Counted from the first letter of the stretch, positions 45,328-55,413 are shown. The stretch is DNA of 64,000 bases from Tenuifilum thalassicum (GCF_013265555.1 NZ_CP041345.1:3022581-3086580); one strand, 5' to 3'. Notes: generated by a model not told the origin, from the sequence alone. Numbers and translations: made by a program.

Positions 45328-46434
45328 CTAGCTTTGAAAATGCTCTTTAAAACTCTGTAAGTCGTAGTTATCGCAGAGTAAACTAAACTCCTCTAACAGC
45401 TTTTCGTTGAAAGGAACCCCCTTATCCTTTCTGAACATCCAAACATCGTGCTCCTTTTCACCAGCAGTATAGATACGTGATTGACCTGGCATTTTTTTCG
45501 AAGCCCTTAGCTCGCGTAGTATATTTCCTGCAGTTTTCTTAAAATCGTCAACCTCAGTAAAGGCACTTATATCGATAGCAATAAAGAAGTGTCCAAGCTG
45601 ATAGGGCACCTTTTTCCCATCGCGAAAACCTGTAAGCATTTTCATATAGGCACCTTGTTGCAATGCAGCCGATAGAATCTCCACAACGGTAGAGTATCCA
45701 TAACCCTTGTAACCTGCAGTCTCCTCACCAATACCACCAAGCGGAGTAAGAGCAGCCCTTCCGGCAATTAGGTCTTGTAAAACCTCATTTGCATCGGTTT
45801 TACTCTCGCCATTCTCATCTATTACCCAACCCTTTGGGAGAGTTTTCCCCTGGCGAGCGTACAGCTCTATTTTACCACGCTGGGTAACCGATGTTGCACA
45901 ATCTAGAAGAAAAGGGAAATCCTCATCGGTTGGCATACCAAAAGTCATAGGGTTTGTTCCAAGCATATTTTCAACGCCAAAGGTTGGAGCTATTGAGGGA
46001 CGGGCATTTGTTCCTGTAATCCCTATCAAATTCTCCTTTACTGCCATCAACGCGTAATAGCCTGCAAAGCCATAATGGGTGGAATTGCGCACAGCAACCA
46101 TTCCCATCCCCAGCTTTTTGGCCTTTTCAATGGCCATCTTCATGGCGTTATAGGCAATAACATGCCCCATTCCGTTATGCCCATCAATTACAGCAGTGGT
46201 TGGTCCTTCTTTAACAACCTCATAGTTTGTAACAGGGTTTAAGATGCCATCCTTTATTCTGTCGAGATAAATGGGCTTTAAACGATTTACACCATGTGAA
46301 TCGAATCCCAATTTATCGGCCTGAATAAGAACATCGGTTACAATTTTTGCATCGTTCTCAGGTACACCTGCTTTTACCAGCACCTGAACCATAAACTTCT
46401 CAATAACATCGAAAGGAATATACTTCTGTTCCAT
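45328..46434 (-). CDS. Malate/L-lactate dehydrogenase family oxidoreductase (Ldh/YlbC type)
   Basis: 368 residues. It has the family's unusual NAD fold, with SHGVNRLKP, VIDGHNGMGHVIAYNAM, MVAVRNSTHYGFAGYYALMA (catalytic His) and NPMTFGMPTDEDFPFLLDCATS. Members reduce 2-oxo acids (malate, lactate, sulfolactate, ureidoglycolate, diketogulonate), and sequence alone does not tell which. A TACCTTTG promoter element is at 46494-46501. It is the last ordinary gene before the BREX island. Confidence 0.92.
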   Translation of the reverse strand: MEQKYIPFDVIEKFMVQVLVKAGVPENDAKIVTDVLIQADKLGFDSHGVNRLKPIYLDRIKDGILNPVTNYEVVKEGPTTAVIDGHNGMGHVIAYNAMKMAIEKAKKLGMGMVAVRNSTHYGFAGYYALMAVKENLIGITGTNARPSIAPTFGVENMLGTNPMTFGMPTDEDFPFLLDCATSVTQRGKIELYARQGKTLPKGWVIDENGESKTDANEVLQDLIAGRAALTPLGGIGEETAGYKGYGYSTVVEILSAALQQGAYMKMLTGFRDGKKVPYQLGHFFIAIDISAFTEVDDFKKTAGNILRELRASKKMPGQSRIYTAGEKEHDVWMFRKDKGVPFNEKLLEEFSLLCDNYDLQSFKEHFQS

Positions 46435-46493
46435 AGGTTAGAAAATTAATTTTTTTGGATTAAGACATCATTGTTTCCTGATTTATACTAAAA

Positions 46494-46501
46494 CAAAGGT
46501 A
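46494..46501 (-). promoter_or_regulatory. -7 element (TACCTTTG) for the Ldh-family gene
   Basis: An exact TAnnTTTG match on the minus strand, giving a leader of about 55 bases. Confidence 0.45.
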
Positions 46502-46688
46502 CTTAATAAAAGACTGATAAAAAAATATTTAAAGACAATACATCTAGGCTATGAATGTAACCTTCAAAAACAGTTTAGTTTAAAATACTTGCACCCAAGT
46601 AACAATAAATGCTTAAAATTTTATGCCTCCTTTTGATGATTTCTGATGTTTTTGTCTATTTTTATTAACAAAAATAAACCCGACCAAA
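46502..46688. other. AT-rich gap between dehydrogenase and BREX promoter
   Basis: No ORF or RNA fold is visible. There is one 7-base inverted repeat, TATTTTT-ATTAAC-AAAAATA, near 46655-46675. I looked for a copy of the tRNA-Leu 3' end here, as would be expected for a tRNA-targeted integration, and found none. Confidence 0.4.
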
Positions 46689-46746
46689 GTTACGGTTATA
46701 CACCTAAAATGGTATGTATTAACATACTTTTGGTACGGTTATAAAC
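46689..46746 (+). promoter_or_regulatory. BREX operon promoter with dyad and flanking direct repeats
   Basis: TACTTTTG at 46725-46732 is an exact -7 match, 44 bases before the brxA ATG. A perfect dyad GTATGT-ATTA-ACATAC (46712-46727) runs into it. The 10-base sequence TACGGTTATA occurs on both sides (46691-46700 and 46734-46743), with starts 43 bases apart, close to four helical turns. This looks like an operator region for a regulator not encoded next to the operon. Confidence 0.5.
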
Positions 46747-46775
46747 TATTTAGGCACAAGCAATAAGTAAAGAAT

Positions 46776-47522
46776 ATGAAAATTAATACTGACATAAATA
46801 TTTTAGGCGGATTACCCGATTGGAGCCTGATTAAATATTACTATGATATAAACTATGACCATAGATCAGGTAAAGAAGAAACAACTTTGAAAACCGAGAA
46901 ATCCATTAGAAGATTTAAAAGAGCGATTGAAGAAACCTTTCTTTCTTTTAAGAACGAAAAATCCAAAATTCTTTTTGATTCACTAATTAGAAATGATGGC
47001 GTTAGCAAGGATTTCTTATATTTTTTGTTTTGGAATGCTTCAGTAAACAATGAATTATTACACGCTGTAAACAGGAATGTTTATTTTGAAGCTTTTTACA
47101 GCGGCAGGGCTGCTTTGCGAATCGATGAAGTTTTTTCATACTTAAATGAATTGAAAAGTACAGAGCCACAATTGCAGAAATGGACACAAAGCACTATAAA
47201 TACAACTGCTTCAAAATACCTTACACTGCTAAAAAAGTTTGGTTTGTTGGAAGGGAAACAGACAAAAAGCATTTTACATCCCTTTTTAAATGATAAAATG
47301 TTTATCATTTTTATTTATTGGATAACAGCAATTGAGCAAGGACCAAATCTACTTAAGAGTGAGTGGTTAAAGTACGGATTTATGGAAACAGAGCTGTTGC
47401 TGGAGAGATTGAAGAAAAAAAGTTTTACCGATTATTTTAATATCTACTATACTGGTGATAATTTAAAAATTGAGACAAAAATTGAGTTTGGAAAATTATA
47501 TGAAACCATTACAAGAAATTAA
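46776..47522 (+). CDS. brxA: BREX protein BrxA (DUF1819)
   Basis: 248 residues, helical, with the DUF1819 pattern: a start with LGGLPDWSLIKYYYDINYDHRSGKEET, then FLYFLFWNASVNNELLHAVNRNVYF and YFEAFYSGRAALRIDEVFSYL. BrxA is a small DNA-binding accessory protein of type 1 BREX; it is dispensable for methylation in some systems. It is first in the operon, with brxB starting inside its last codons. The identification rests on pattern and on its place before brxB and brxC. Confidence 0.88.
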   Translation: MKINTDINILGGLPDWSLIKYYYDINYDHRSGKEETTLKTEKSIRRFKRAIEETFLSFKNEKSKILFDSLIRNDGVSKDFLYFLFWNASVNNELLHAVNRNVYFEAFYSGRAALRIDEVFSYLNELKSTEPQLQKWTQSTINTTASKYLTLLKKFGLLEGKQTKSILHPFLNDKMFIIFIYWITAIEQGPNLLKSEWLKYGFMETELLLERLKKKSFTDYFNIYYTGDNLKIETKIEFGKLYETITRN

Positions 47523-48060
47523 AGCACAAATCGAACAGGTAAAAAAGCTTGTCGAAGCTGGCAATAAGTCCGATATAAAGCTCAATGCCAATGGCGGGAA
47601 TTCCATTCTGCTCGTTTGTCCACCAGACCAGGAACATTTGTTCATTGATGAATCACGTAAAACCTTATCTGGGGACAAATATGAAATGATCGATTTAAAC
47701 CGGCTATTGATTGATTTTATAGGGCAACACAAGGAAGAAGTTCTGGAGAAGTTTGATTTATTGCAAAGCTCGGTTCACCAGATATTTAAATCACCACCGG
47801 AAGAAAATGACGATGATTTTTTCAAGTATATCATTGAAAGAATTAACGATGCCTTTAAAGCGGGTAAAATTCCCTTTCTTTATTCGGTTGGTGCATTGTA
47901 TGGTACCGGCATAGATAATATTCACATTATAGAACATGAAAAGATAATGAAAGCTCAGTTGCCGCTGGTGATTTTGTATCCGGCTACCGATACAAAAGAC
48001 AAATTAATGTTTCTTAATACACGGGTAGCTTCCAAATACAGATGTATGATAATAAAGTAA
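47500..48060 (+). CDS. brxB: BREX protein BrxB (DUF1788)
   Basis: About 186 residues from the ATG at 47500, which overlaps the brxA end by 23 bases. A TTG at 47470 in the same frame is less likely. The DUF1788 pattern is seen in NSILLVCPPDQEHLFIDESR, YEMIDLNRLLIDF and PFLYSVGALYGTGIDNIHIIEHE. The last part has ATDTKDKLMFLNTRVASKYRCMI. BrxB is needed for BREX defence, but its biochemical role is unknown. It is followed directly by brxC. Confidence 0.9.
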   Translation: MKPLQEIKAQIEQVKKLVEAGNKSDIKLNANGGNSILLVCPPDQEHLFIDESRKTLSGDKYEMIDLNRLLIDFIGQHKEEVLEKFDLLQSSVHQIFKSPPEENDDDFFKYIIERINDAFKAGKIPFLYSVGALYGTGIDNIHIIEHEKIMKAQLPLVILYPATDTKDKLMFLNTRVASKYRCMIIK

Positions 48061-48074
48061 ACAAAGGGATGATT

Positions 48075-51000
48075 ATGAAAATAAAAGAGATTTTAACAAT
48101 CAATCTTGACGAAGATATTAAAAATGTCATCGACCTTGAAAACATCTCCGAGAATGAAATAAAAGAAGAGATTGAGAATTATATTGTTACGGATGGATTG
48201 GCAAAAGAATTTGCCGATTTCATCTCAACCTATGTATCCAATATCCGTGAAACAGGTGTCTGGATTTCCGGATTTTACGGTTCGGGGAAATCATACTTCG
48301 GAAAAATATTGGGCTATCTGCTGAACAACCAATCAATATTGGGAACTCCGGCAAGGGAGAGAATTTTGCAACGGTTTACGGGCATCAGCGATGAAGCGCT
48401 GGTTAAAAACTCCTTGTCCGGTTTGGATTCTGTGCAGTCAAGAGTTATTTTTCTTGATATTGCCAAGCAGGATACTTCCAAAGGCTTTGCCTATGCACTT
48501 TTTAGAAATTTTCTGAAGGCGCTTAATTTACCGCAGAACGAACACGGCTTCATTCTTTATCAGTTAATGATTAATGACAATAATATTGACGTTGAAAATT
48601 ATGTGTTCGAAAAACTGACTGCCGACTGGAATGCCTTAAAATCAAAAATGCTGGAATACGCCAGGGCAATTAAGAAAATCTATATTGATAAAGGCAATTC
48701 GGAAGAAGACTATAACAATATTCTGGAAACAATAAGACGGGATATTGACAGTTTTGACGCTTCGAAGCTCAAAGACCAACTGCAAAATTATCTGGAAATC
48801 AACAAGGAAGAAAAACTGGTATTTTTGTTCGATGAAGCCAGCGAAGCGATTAACCAGGGGAAATTTAGTTTGCTCGATCTGGAAGGCGTGAGCGAAGCCC
48901 TCTCTTCTTTGGGAAACCGGGTTTGGACCATTGCCATTGCTCAGGAAAAACTGGATGATGTGATTAATAATTCCAATGTAAGCAAAGCCCAGCTAACCAA
49001 AGTTACCGACCGTTTTAAAACCAAAATTCACCTCGAAGCAACCGAGGTGGATCAAATTATAAAAAGCCGGCTGTTAAAGAAGACAACCACAGGCATTGAT
49101 GCATTAAAAGATCATTTCAAAAAGCATTCCGGACAAATAGCCGATCATTCTTCATTGATAGGCGCAGGTATTGTTAAAACCGACAATGAAGATTCTTACA
49201 GTACCTATTATCCCTTTTACAAACATCAATTCGATTTAATGCAAAATTTTTTGTTCGGCACAAAAGGATATGTCTCTACAAAGGTTGCAGCGCGCGGAAT
49301 GATCATTACCACTTTCGACATTTTGAGAAAAGAGGTAAAAGAGGAAGATTTATTTAGAACTGTGACTGGTTGGCAAGTAGCCAAACAGGCACAGCCATCT
49401 CCTCCGGTAAGATTGGTTAACCGGTACGACAATGCCGAAAGAATTTTAAGGGAAAACAATTCAAGCATTTCCGGGCGTAAGCTTCTGGAAACCATCAACT
49501 TTTTATCCGAAGCCGAAGTTACTCCGGCAAATATCGACAACATCATAAAATCTTATATAAACGAGCCCGACCAGTACCATAAGGTAAAAGCTGATATCGA
49601 AAAAGCTTTGGAAGAACTGTTGGAAGCGAAAATATTGCTTAAATCAAATGGTACCTATCGAATTACCTCCGATATCGAGCAGCGACTTTTAGACGAAATG
49701 AACGGATATACGGTTCAGGGTTTTGTGAAAAAGAAAAAATTCGTTGAAACCTTAAAACAATCCGAGCTGCTTAAAAATATTAACCGAATTGGCGACAACG
49801 GATTAAGTTTCGACTTTTACATTACCACCGATAACGATGACGAGCTGACCACTCCGGCAAACAAATCACTGCAACTCAAAATCAAGAGCATTTATAATAT
49901 TTCGGATAACAGAAACAATGATATCGAAACGCTGAAGGTGCAGCATCAGAACGATAAAGATTTGATCTGGCTGGTGCCGGATAATAACACTTTCAGCGAA
50001 ATCGATAAACTAATTGATGAGGTTGAAAGAATCTCTTATCTCGAACAGAAATATACCAATCCCAACAGCGAAGAAGGTAAAATTTTAATGGGTTTCTCAA
50101 CTGCCAAAAGCGAAAAGCAAAACCGCATAAAAATGCTTGTGGAAAATGCGCTTAAAACAGGCGATTTAATATATTTGTTCAACACCTATAAATTAACCGA
50201 AGAGACTGCCGTTTCATTTATTCAATCGCAGCAAAGGGAATTGCTGAAAAATGTGTTTACCAAGCGGCTGCAAAGCCAGTTGAGTGACGAAACAGCTAAA
50301 GCCGTAATTAAAGAAGCAACTGATTCCCGGCTCCACACTTATTTTCATGGAGATGATTTTGCTTTCTTCGACAAGCAGGGAAATTTTATTGGGGAAAACC
50401 TAAAAGTTGCCGAAGAAATTTTATATAAAATTCGCAACACCTTTGTTGACGGAAAAACTTTGGAGATGGAGCTGGAAAAACCTCCGACAGGTTACTCCTT
50501 CGGTACGGTGATGACAACCGTTGCCGTGCTGATGCGAGCAGGCAGGGTAATTGCCAAATACAATGGCGAAGATAAATTCTCGTGGAGAGATAAAGGAGTA
50601 ATCGATATTTTTTCAGCTGCCCGTGAATTCCGTAAAGCATCGTTCAAAGCCGTTTCAAAATCGCTATCCTTGCAGCAAAAACAGGAAATAGCCCAGTTTA
50701 TGCTAGATATAGAAGCGGAAAAATATATCGGCCGAAAAATAGACTACAACACCAACGATTTTGAACTGGCAAGCGCGGTGAGGGATCTGGCAAAACACTT
50801 TGCCGATAAGATAGGCACTTTGGCCAACAGCGAGAAAGAATTTAACAAGCTTTTTCCGGATGCGAATGCCGACAAAGATTTTCTGGGCGAATTTACCGGT
50901 CCGGTTAGCGAAGCCAACTATATCGACAAGGCGACCGGCTTCCTTGCGAGAAAACAGGAATATTTAGATGCCGTAAACAGAACGCTCAAGATTGAAAAGT

Positions 51001-51662
51001 TTATCCGCAACAAGCTGCCCAATGTGAAGCAATGGAAACAGTTTACCGAGGCGGTGATGGATGAGCTGCAAAAAGCGGCTAAATCCGATGATACAATCCA
51101 GGCTTTGGTTGAACAGTTTAACAAGGATTATTCAAATAACATTGTGGAAAAATATGGCAGCCTGCAGCAAACCGCTCAGCAGATCAAAGACCGCTACCAC
51201 ACGCTTTTTAGCGAGGCGATGAGCCAATGCGCTGCCAAATATAGCGAGCTCGAAAAAATGGCGAATGACTTGATCGCTGAAATCAATTCACTGCCGGCAG
51301 GTTTGAACGAGGCGGCAAAAGCAAAAGCCGAAAGCCTAAAACAGTATGCCGGTCAGCGTTCTAACAACACGATAGACCTTGAGTTTGACGTAAAAGACAA
51401 AATAAGCCGTTTTACTTATTCCGAAGTGCTTTCGTTTATCGATTTATACAACAGCAAAAAAAACGAACTCGATATTCTGAAAGCCGGATTGATAAAAGAA
51501 AAACCGCAGGAGCCCAAACCGGGACAGCCGCCACAACCAAAGACATTTGTTGCAAAACTGCCCGGACGCAAGCTGAAAGTTGCCGATTACAAAAACTGGC
51601 TGCAACAGGAACTGCAGAAAATTGCTTCAGCTGATGATGATGATGAAATTATTGTGGAGTAA
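48075..51662 (+). CDS. brxC: BREX protein BrxC/PglY-type ATPase
   Basis: About 1195 residues from the ATG at 48075. I prefer it over 48042, which lies inside brxB, and over 48069, which abuts the AAAGGG ribosome site. The Walker A motif is GFYGSGKSYFGK (Lys72), and FLFDEAS (about residue 255) is the Walker B region. The C-terminal half is long, helical and partly coiled. BrxC is a large AAA-type ATPase required for both methylation and phage exclusion. It ends 3 bases before pglX. Confidence 0.95.
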   Translation: MKIKEILTINLDEDIKNVIDLENISENEIKEEIENYIVTDGLAKEFADFISTYVSNIRETGVWISGFYGSGKSYFGKILGYLLNNQSILGTPARERILQRFTGISDEALVKNSLSGLDSVQSRVIFLDIAKQDTSKGFAYALFRNFLKALNLPQNEHGFILYQLMINDNNIDVENYVFEKLTADWNALKSKMLEYARAIKKIYIDKGNSEEDYNNILETIRRDIDSFDASKLKDQLQNYLEINKEEKLVFLFDEASEAINQGKFSLLDLEGVSEALSSLGNRVWTIAIAQEKLDDVINNSNVSKAQLTKVTDRFKTKIHLEATEVDQIIKSRLLKKTTTGIDALKDHFKKHSGQIADHSSLIGAGIVKTDNEDSYSTYYPFYKHQFDLMQNFLFGTKGYVSTKVAARGMIITTFDILRKEVKEEDLFRTVTGWQVAKQAQPSPPVRLVNRYDNAERILRENNSSISGRKLLETINFLSEAEVTPANIDNIIKSYINEPDQYHKVKADIEKALEELLEAKILLKSNGTYRITSDIEQRLLDEMNGYTVQGFVKKKKFVETLKQSELLKNINRIGDNGLSFDFYITTDNDDELTTPANKSLQLKIKSIYNISDNRNNDIETLKVQHQNDKDLIWLVPDNNTFSEIDKLIDEVERISYLEQKYTNPNSEEGKILMGFSTAKSEKQNRIKMLVENALKTGDLIYLFNTYKLTEETAVSFIQSQQRELLKNVFTKRLQSQLSDETAKAVIKEATDSRLHTYFHGDDFAFFDKQGNFIGENLKVAEEILYKIRNTFVDGKTLEMELEKPPTGYSFGTVMTTVAVLMRAGRVIAKYNGEDKFSWRDKGVIDIFSAAREFRKASFKAVSKSLSLQQKQEIAQFMLDIEAEKYIGRKIDYNTNDFELASAVRDLAKHFADKIGTLANSEKEFNKLFPDANADKDFLGEFTGPVSEANYIDKATGFLARKQEYLDAVNRTLKIEKFIRNKLPNVKQWKQFTEAVMDELQKAAKSDDTIQALVEQFNKDYSNNIVEKYGSLQQTAQQIKDRYHTLFSEAMSQCAAKYSELEKMANDLIAEINSLPAGLNEAAKAKAESLKQYAGQRSNNTIDLEFDVKDKISRFTYSEVLSFIDLYNSKKNELDILKAGLIKEKPQEPKPGQPPQPKTFVAKLPGRKLKVADYKNWLQQELQKIASADDDDEIIVE

Positions 51663-51665
51663 GCT

Positions 51666-54600
51666 ATGAAACTTGCACAGCATATCGACAAAATAAGAGA
51701 ACTGATCGAGCGGGCATACAACAACCGCCTCGGCAGAATGGGAATTGCCCAAGGAAGCATTTCGCCCGCAGAAAACATTCCGGCCGAATACCGTGCCGAC
51801 CGCCAACGGATGGAAAAAATTCTGGCAACGATGACCTCCGAAACCGGCAAGGCAGAAGAAGGCTACGAAAAACTGGTGGAAGAGCTCACCTTTACGCTGT
51901 TTAACCGCATAGCCGCCCTCAAAGTGATGGAAGCCCATACGCTTATTCCCGAAGTGATTACCCGCAGGGAACAGCAGGGCGGACGCTCTTTTTCCCATTC
52001 CCTATGGCTGGAACAGCACCCCGAAGCGCGCAACAGCGATGAGGAAGGTTTGCTCCCCTTTTTTGAAGAGAAACTGCAGGAACTCTCTGCCGGGATTCCT
52101 CTGTTCAGTCCGCAGCATCCCTTCCATTTGCTGCCCACTTCCATTGAACTGCTTGCCATTATCGATGCCTTTAACGCCATAGAAAAGGATGCCGATGTGG
52201 GAGCGGATATCTGGCAAAGCGATGATATTCTGGGCTGGCTCTACGAAAGCTACAACAACTACAAAAAAGACACGCACAAGGCAAGTGGCAGCAAAACCGA
52301 ATACAACAAGGTGAGCATCCAGAGCCAGGTTTACACACCCCGATGGGTGGTGCAGTTTCTGGTGGATAACAGTCTGGGCAAGCTCTATCTGGAGACGTTC
52401 CCCGACAGCAACATAAAAGAGAAATACAAAATTGCCTACGCGCCCGCGAAAAGAACCCGCGAAATTAAACCGCTGCACGAAATAAAGGTAATAGACCCCG
52501 CCACCGGCTCGGGCAACTTTTTGCTCTATGCCTTCGATCTGTTTTACGATTTATACCTCGACCAGATTGAAAACTACGGTGCCGATTATGACGAGGATGA
52601 AATTCCTAAATTGATTATCGAAAATAACCTCCACGGCATCGACATCGACGACCGCGCGGTGCAACTGGCACAGCTCGGTTTATACATCAAAGCCAAACGC
52701 AAAAAACGCAGCATTAAAATAAAACGCTTTAATGTGGTGAGCTCCGACTTCTTTTTGCCCGATTATGAACAGGTTAAACATCTGTTTGAAAATGGCGAAA
52801 AGTTAAAACCCGAACTTGAAAAGATTGTAATTGACCTCTGGAGCGATTTGCAAAAAGCCTACAAGTTCGGTTCTCTGCTGCGGTTGCAGGAAAAGTTTAG
52901 TTTGCAATTGCACGGACTGGTAAAGGAAGAACAGGGACTAAATATAAATCTGTTTACCGAGCAAAATCTGCAGAGCTACGAAGCGTTCCGCCAAAACTTT
53001 TTCGGCAATTTGCAAAAAGCCATTGAGCACAACAAAACCAAAGAGGGGCTTAACTTTTTAAACACCAAAACAGCCGATGCCATTACCTTTTTGCGGCTTT
53101 TGACCCAAAAATATGATGTGGCTGTAGCCAACCCGCCCTATACCGACAGCTCTGACTTTGGACCCGAACTGAAAAAGTTTGTGGAAGCCAACTACAAAAA
53201 GCCCCATAAGTTTAATACCAATTTGTATGCGGTGTTTATTAAACGAAATATGGAATTATTAGATGTTGATGGGAAAATTGGTATGATCCATCCTCTTACT
53301 TTTATGTATATTAAATCATTTGAGGATGTTAGAAAAGAGATATTAAATCACTATCACATAAGTATTTTAGTCGAATTTGGTATGGGAGGGCTTTTTCCAC
53401 AGAATATATTTGTTGACCCGGCTTTTTACGTTTTAGAATCAAATAAGTTAAACGAAGAGAAAACCATATTTATATCATTAGACCAATATTCAAATACATT
53501 TAATCAAACAAGGAAAAAGTTGTTTTTATCTGAAGCAATAGATGATTTTATCGCTAACAAGCCTAATAAACATTTGTTTTTATTAGATCAGGAAAAGCTG
53601 AAAATTATCGACAGCTGGCCCTTTATCTACTGGATCAGCGATGCATTTAGGGAGAAGTTTAGGGGGGAAGTTTTAGAAAAATATTACCACATTGCACAGG
53701 GTTTGATAACTGGAAATAATGAAAGATTCTTAAGGTTTAATTGGGAAATTATAATAACAAAAGAATTAGATAATAATTTTTCCTTTGATTTTAAATGGGT
53801 TAAATATGCAAAAGGAGGTCCATTTAATAAATGGTATGGAAATTTATGGTTAGTCGTTAATTGGGAACGCTCTGGAGAAGAAATAAAAAATTATTTTGAT
53901 AGCAGTGGCAAACTAAAATCAAGACCACAAAATGAAAAGTTTTATTTTGAAGAAGGAGTCACATTTTCAACTACTGGGTCGAAAGGTTCTACATTCAGAT
54001 ATTTACCAAAAAATTCGATTTTTGATGGCAAAGGCTCTTCAATATTTTTGAAAGAAAAAAAAGATGACATTAGATATGAATTTTTACTTGGCTTGTTAAA
54101 TTCAAAACTTTCATTTTATATTGTAAATTGCTTAAATCCTACTGTAGAAACAACAATCGGCGATATTAAAAGAATCCCATTTGTTCGACCAACAGAAAAC
54201 ATTGAAAAAATACTTTCAAATCTCGCCCAACAAAACATCGCCATCAAAAAGCAGCTCTGCACCTACAGCCTCATCGAAATCAATTTTGAGCAGAGCCCTT
54301 TAACCGCCTTTCCGGGCAACAGTTTGCAGGAGCGGGCGCTGGCTTACCTCAATTACGAGAATTACGAGCTTACCAAGGTGCTGGTAAACGAAGCCATCAT
54401 AGACGAGCTCATTTACCAGGTGTATGAGTTAAGCCCCGAAGACCGCGAGCAGGTGGAGGCAAAAATGGGTAAATCCATCGGCTCTCTACCCGTGCTGCCA
54501 GAGGCTTTGGAGGCGTTTAAGCAAAAAATAGAGCAGGAAAACTCCCCAACCAAAGAAACGGTATTGCAGCATCTTAATGCTTTGCCCACTGCAGAATTTG

Positions 54601-55412
54601 AGGATGAAAAAATCAGGGAGATAAAAGAGGGCTTTGCCACCCTTTACCAGAGTAACAACGATCTGGAAGAGTTTTGCAAACGGCATCAGGTAAACCCCAT
54701 CAATGTGTGGTATTGGTTTAAGGAAGCCCGTATTTTACCCTCAGGCAGGGCAAAGGATATGGCGCTGGAGTTTCTGGCAGATACCATCCGGGCACTTTTG
54801 CAGCAGGACGATGACGGCATTATTCCGCTGGTGGGCTTGCCCGGAGAAGATGCCCTTTCGCAGCGGCTGGAGCATTACTGCTTGCAAAACGGCTTTACTC
54901 AGGCGCAGTTTTTACAGCTCGATCAGCTGCTGGGCCGCCCGCTCAACGAGTATCTGGAGCATCACTTTTTTGCAGATTTAGGCGATTTGCTAAATGTATT
55001 CAGGTATCTGCCCAAAACGCCTTTTATCTGGCACTTAAGCAGCGGCAAATACCAGGGGCTGGAACTTTACACGCTCATTTACAAGTGGAACCGCGATAGC
55101 TTGTATAAAATCAAGTCGAAATACATTCACGACCGCAAAAACAATCTGGAATACCGCTTGTTGCAATTGCAGGATGTAAACACCGCCCAGGCGCAAAACG
55201 AAAAGGAGACAATTCATTTTCAGCTGGACGAAATAGAAAAATTCACCAAAAAAATAGATGAACTCATTGCCCAAGGCTATGATCCGAAGCTTGATGATGG
55301 CGTGGGTAAAAACATTGCCCCCTTGCAGGCAAAAGGATTGCTGCGGGCGGAAGTGCTGAAATCCGGAGGCAAAAATTCACAATTGGAAAAATATTTAAAC
55401 GCTGACTGGTAA
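51666..55412 (+). CDS. pglX: BREX adenine-specific DNA methyltransferase PglX (BrxX)
   Basis: 1248 residues. SAM-binding motif I is VIDPATGSGNFLL (Asp277) and motif IV is VAVANPPYTD (Asn489), so it is an N6-adenine methylase. Between ~490 and ~860 lies the presumed target-recognition region. It is AT-rich (roughly 53220-54230) inside a gene otherwise much richer in G and C. The C-terminal 380 residues are helical. PglX marks the host's asymmetric BREX site and also takes part in exclusion. It is full-length with no frame break and no inverted partial copy nearby, so phase variation by inversion is not supported. Confidence 0.96.
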   Translation: MKLAQHIDKIRELIERAYNNRLGRMGIAQGSISPAENIPAEYRADRQRMEKILATMTSETGKAEEGYEKLVEELTFTLFNRIAALKVMEAHTLIPEVITRREQQGGRSFSHSLWLEQHPEARNSDEEGLLPFFEEKLQELSAGIPLFSPQHPFHLLPTSIELLAIIDAFNAIEKDADVGADIWQSDDILGWLYESYNNYKKDTHKASGSKTEYNKVSIQSQVYTPRWVVQFLVDNSLGKLYLETFPDSNIKEKYKIAYAPAKRTREIKPLHEIKVIDPATGSGNFLLYAFDLFYDLYLDQIENYGADYDEDEIPKLIIENNLHGIDIDDRAVQLAQLGLYIKAKRKKRSIKIKRFNVVSSDFFLPDYEQVKHLFENGEKLKPELEKIVIDLWSDLQKAYKFGSLLRLQEKFSLQLHGLVKEEQGLNINLFTEQNLQSYEAFRQNFFGNLQKAIEHNKTKEGLNFLNTKTADAITFLRLLTQKYDVAVANPPYTDSSDFGPELKKFVEANYKKPHKFNTNLYAVFIKRNMELLDVDGKIGMIHPLTFMYIKSFEDVRKEILNHYHISILVEFGMGGLFPQNIFVDPAFYVLESNKLNEEKTIFISLDQYSNTFNQTRKKLFLSEAIDDFIANKPNKHLFLLDQEKLKIIDSWPFIYWISDAFREKFRGEVLEKYYHIAQGLITGNNERFLRFNWEIIITKELDNNFSFDFKWVKYAKGGPFNKWYGNLWLVVNWERSGEEIKNYFDSSGKLKSRPQNEKFYFEEGVTFSTTGSKGSTFRYLPKNSIFDGKGSSIFLKEKKDDIRYEFLLGLLNSKLSFYIVNCLNPTVETTIGDIKRIPFVRPTENIEKILSNLAQQNIAIKKQLCTYSLIEINFEQSPLTAFPGNSLQERALAYLNYENYELTKVLVNEAIIDELIYQVYELSPEDREQVEAKMGKSIGSLPVLPEALEAFKQKIEQENSPTKETVLQHLNALPTAEFEDEKIREIKEGFATLYQSNNDLEEFCKRHQVNPINVWYWFKEARILPSGRAKDMALEFLADTIRALLQQDDDGIIPLVGLPGEDALSQRLEHYCLQNGFTQAQFLQLDQLLGRPLNEYLEHHFFADLGDLLNVFRYLPKTPFIWHLSSGKYQGLELYTLIYKWNRDSLYKIKSKYIHDRKNNLEYRLLQLQDVNTAQAQNEKETIHFQLDEIEKFTKKIDELIAQGYDPKLDDGVGKNIAPLQAKGLLRAEVLKSGGKNSQLEKYLNADW

Positions 55413-55413
55413 G

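Noticed and set aside
46435-46775. Left attachment site matching the tRNA-Leu 3' end
   Set aside because: I read the region on both strands for the CCCAGGGTCGGGG-like tRNA end and found no match.
47470-47499. TTG start for brxB inside brxA
   Set aside because: The ATG at 47500 begins the conserved N-terminus, and a 23-base overlap with brxA is more usual than 53.
52002-52478. Long minus-strand ORF inside pglX, and similar ones inside pglZ (55264-55857)
   Set aside because: They arise opposite a GC-richer gene with strong motifs on the plus strand, and have low-complexity Phe/Val/Gly composition and no family resemblance.
51666-55412. Type I or type IIG restriction-modification or DISARM as the system around the methyltransferase
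   Set aside because: No hsdR, hsdS or DISARM helicase is present, and the flanking brxC, pglZ and brxL are specific for BREX.
51666-55412. Phase-variable pglX by inversion or homopolymer slippage
   Set aside because: Only one full-length copy is present, with no inverted partial copy nearby and no long homopolymer noticed in its frame.
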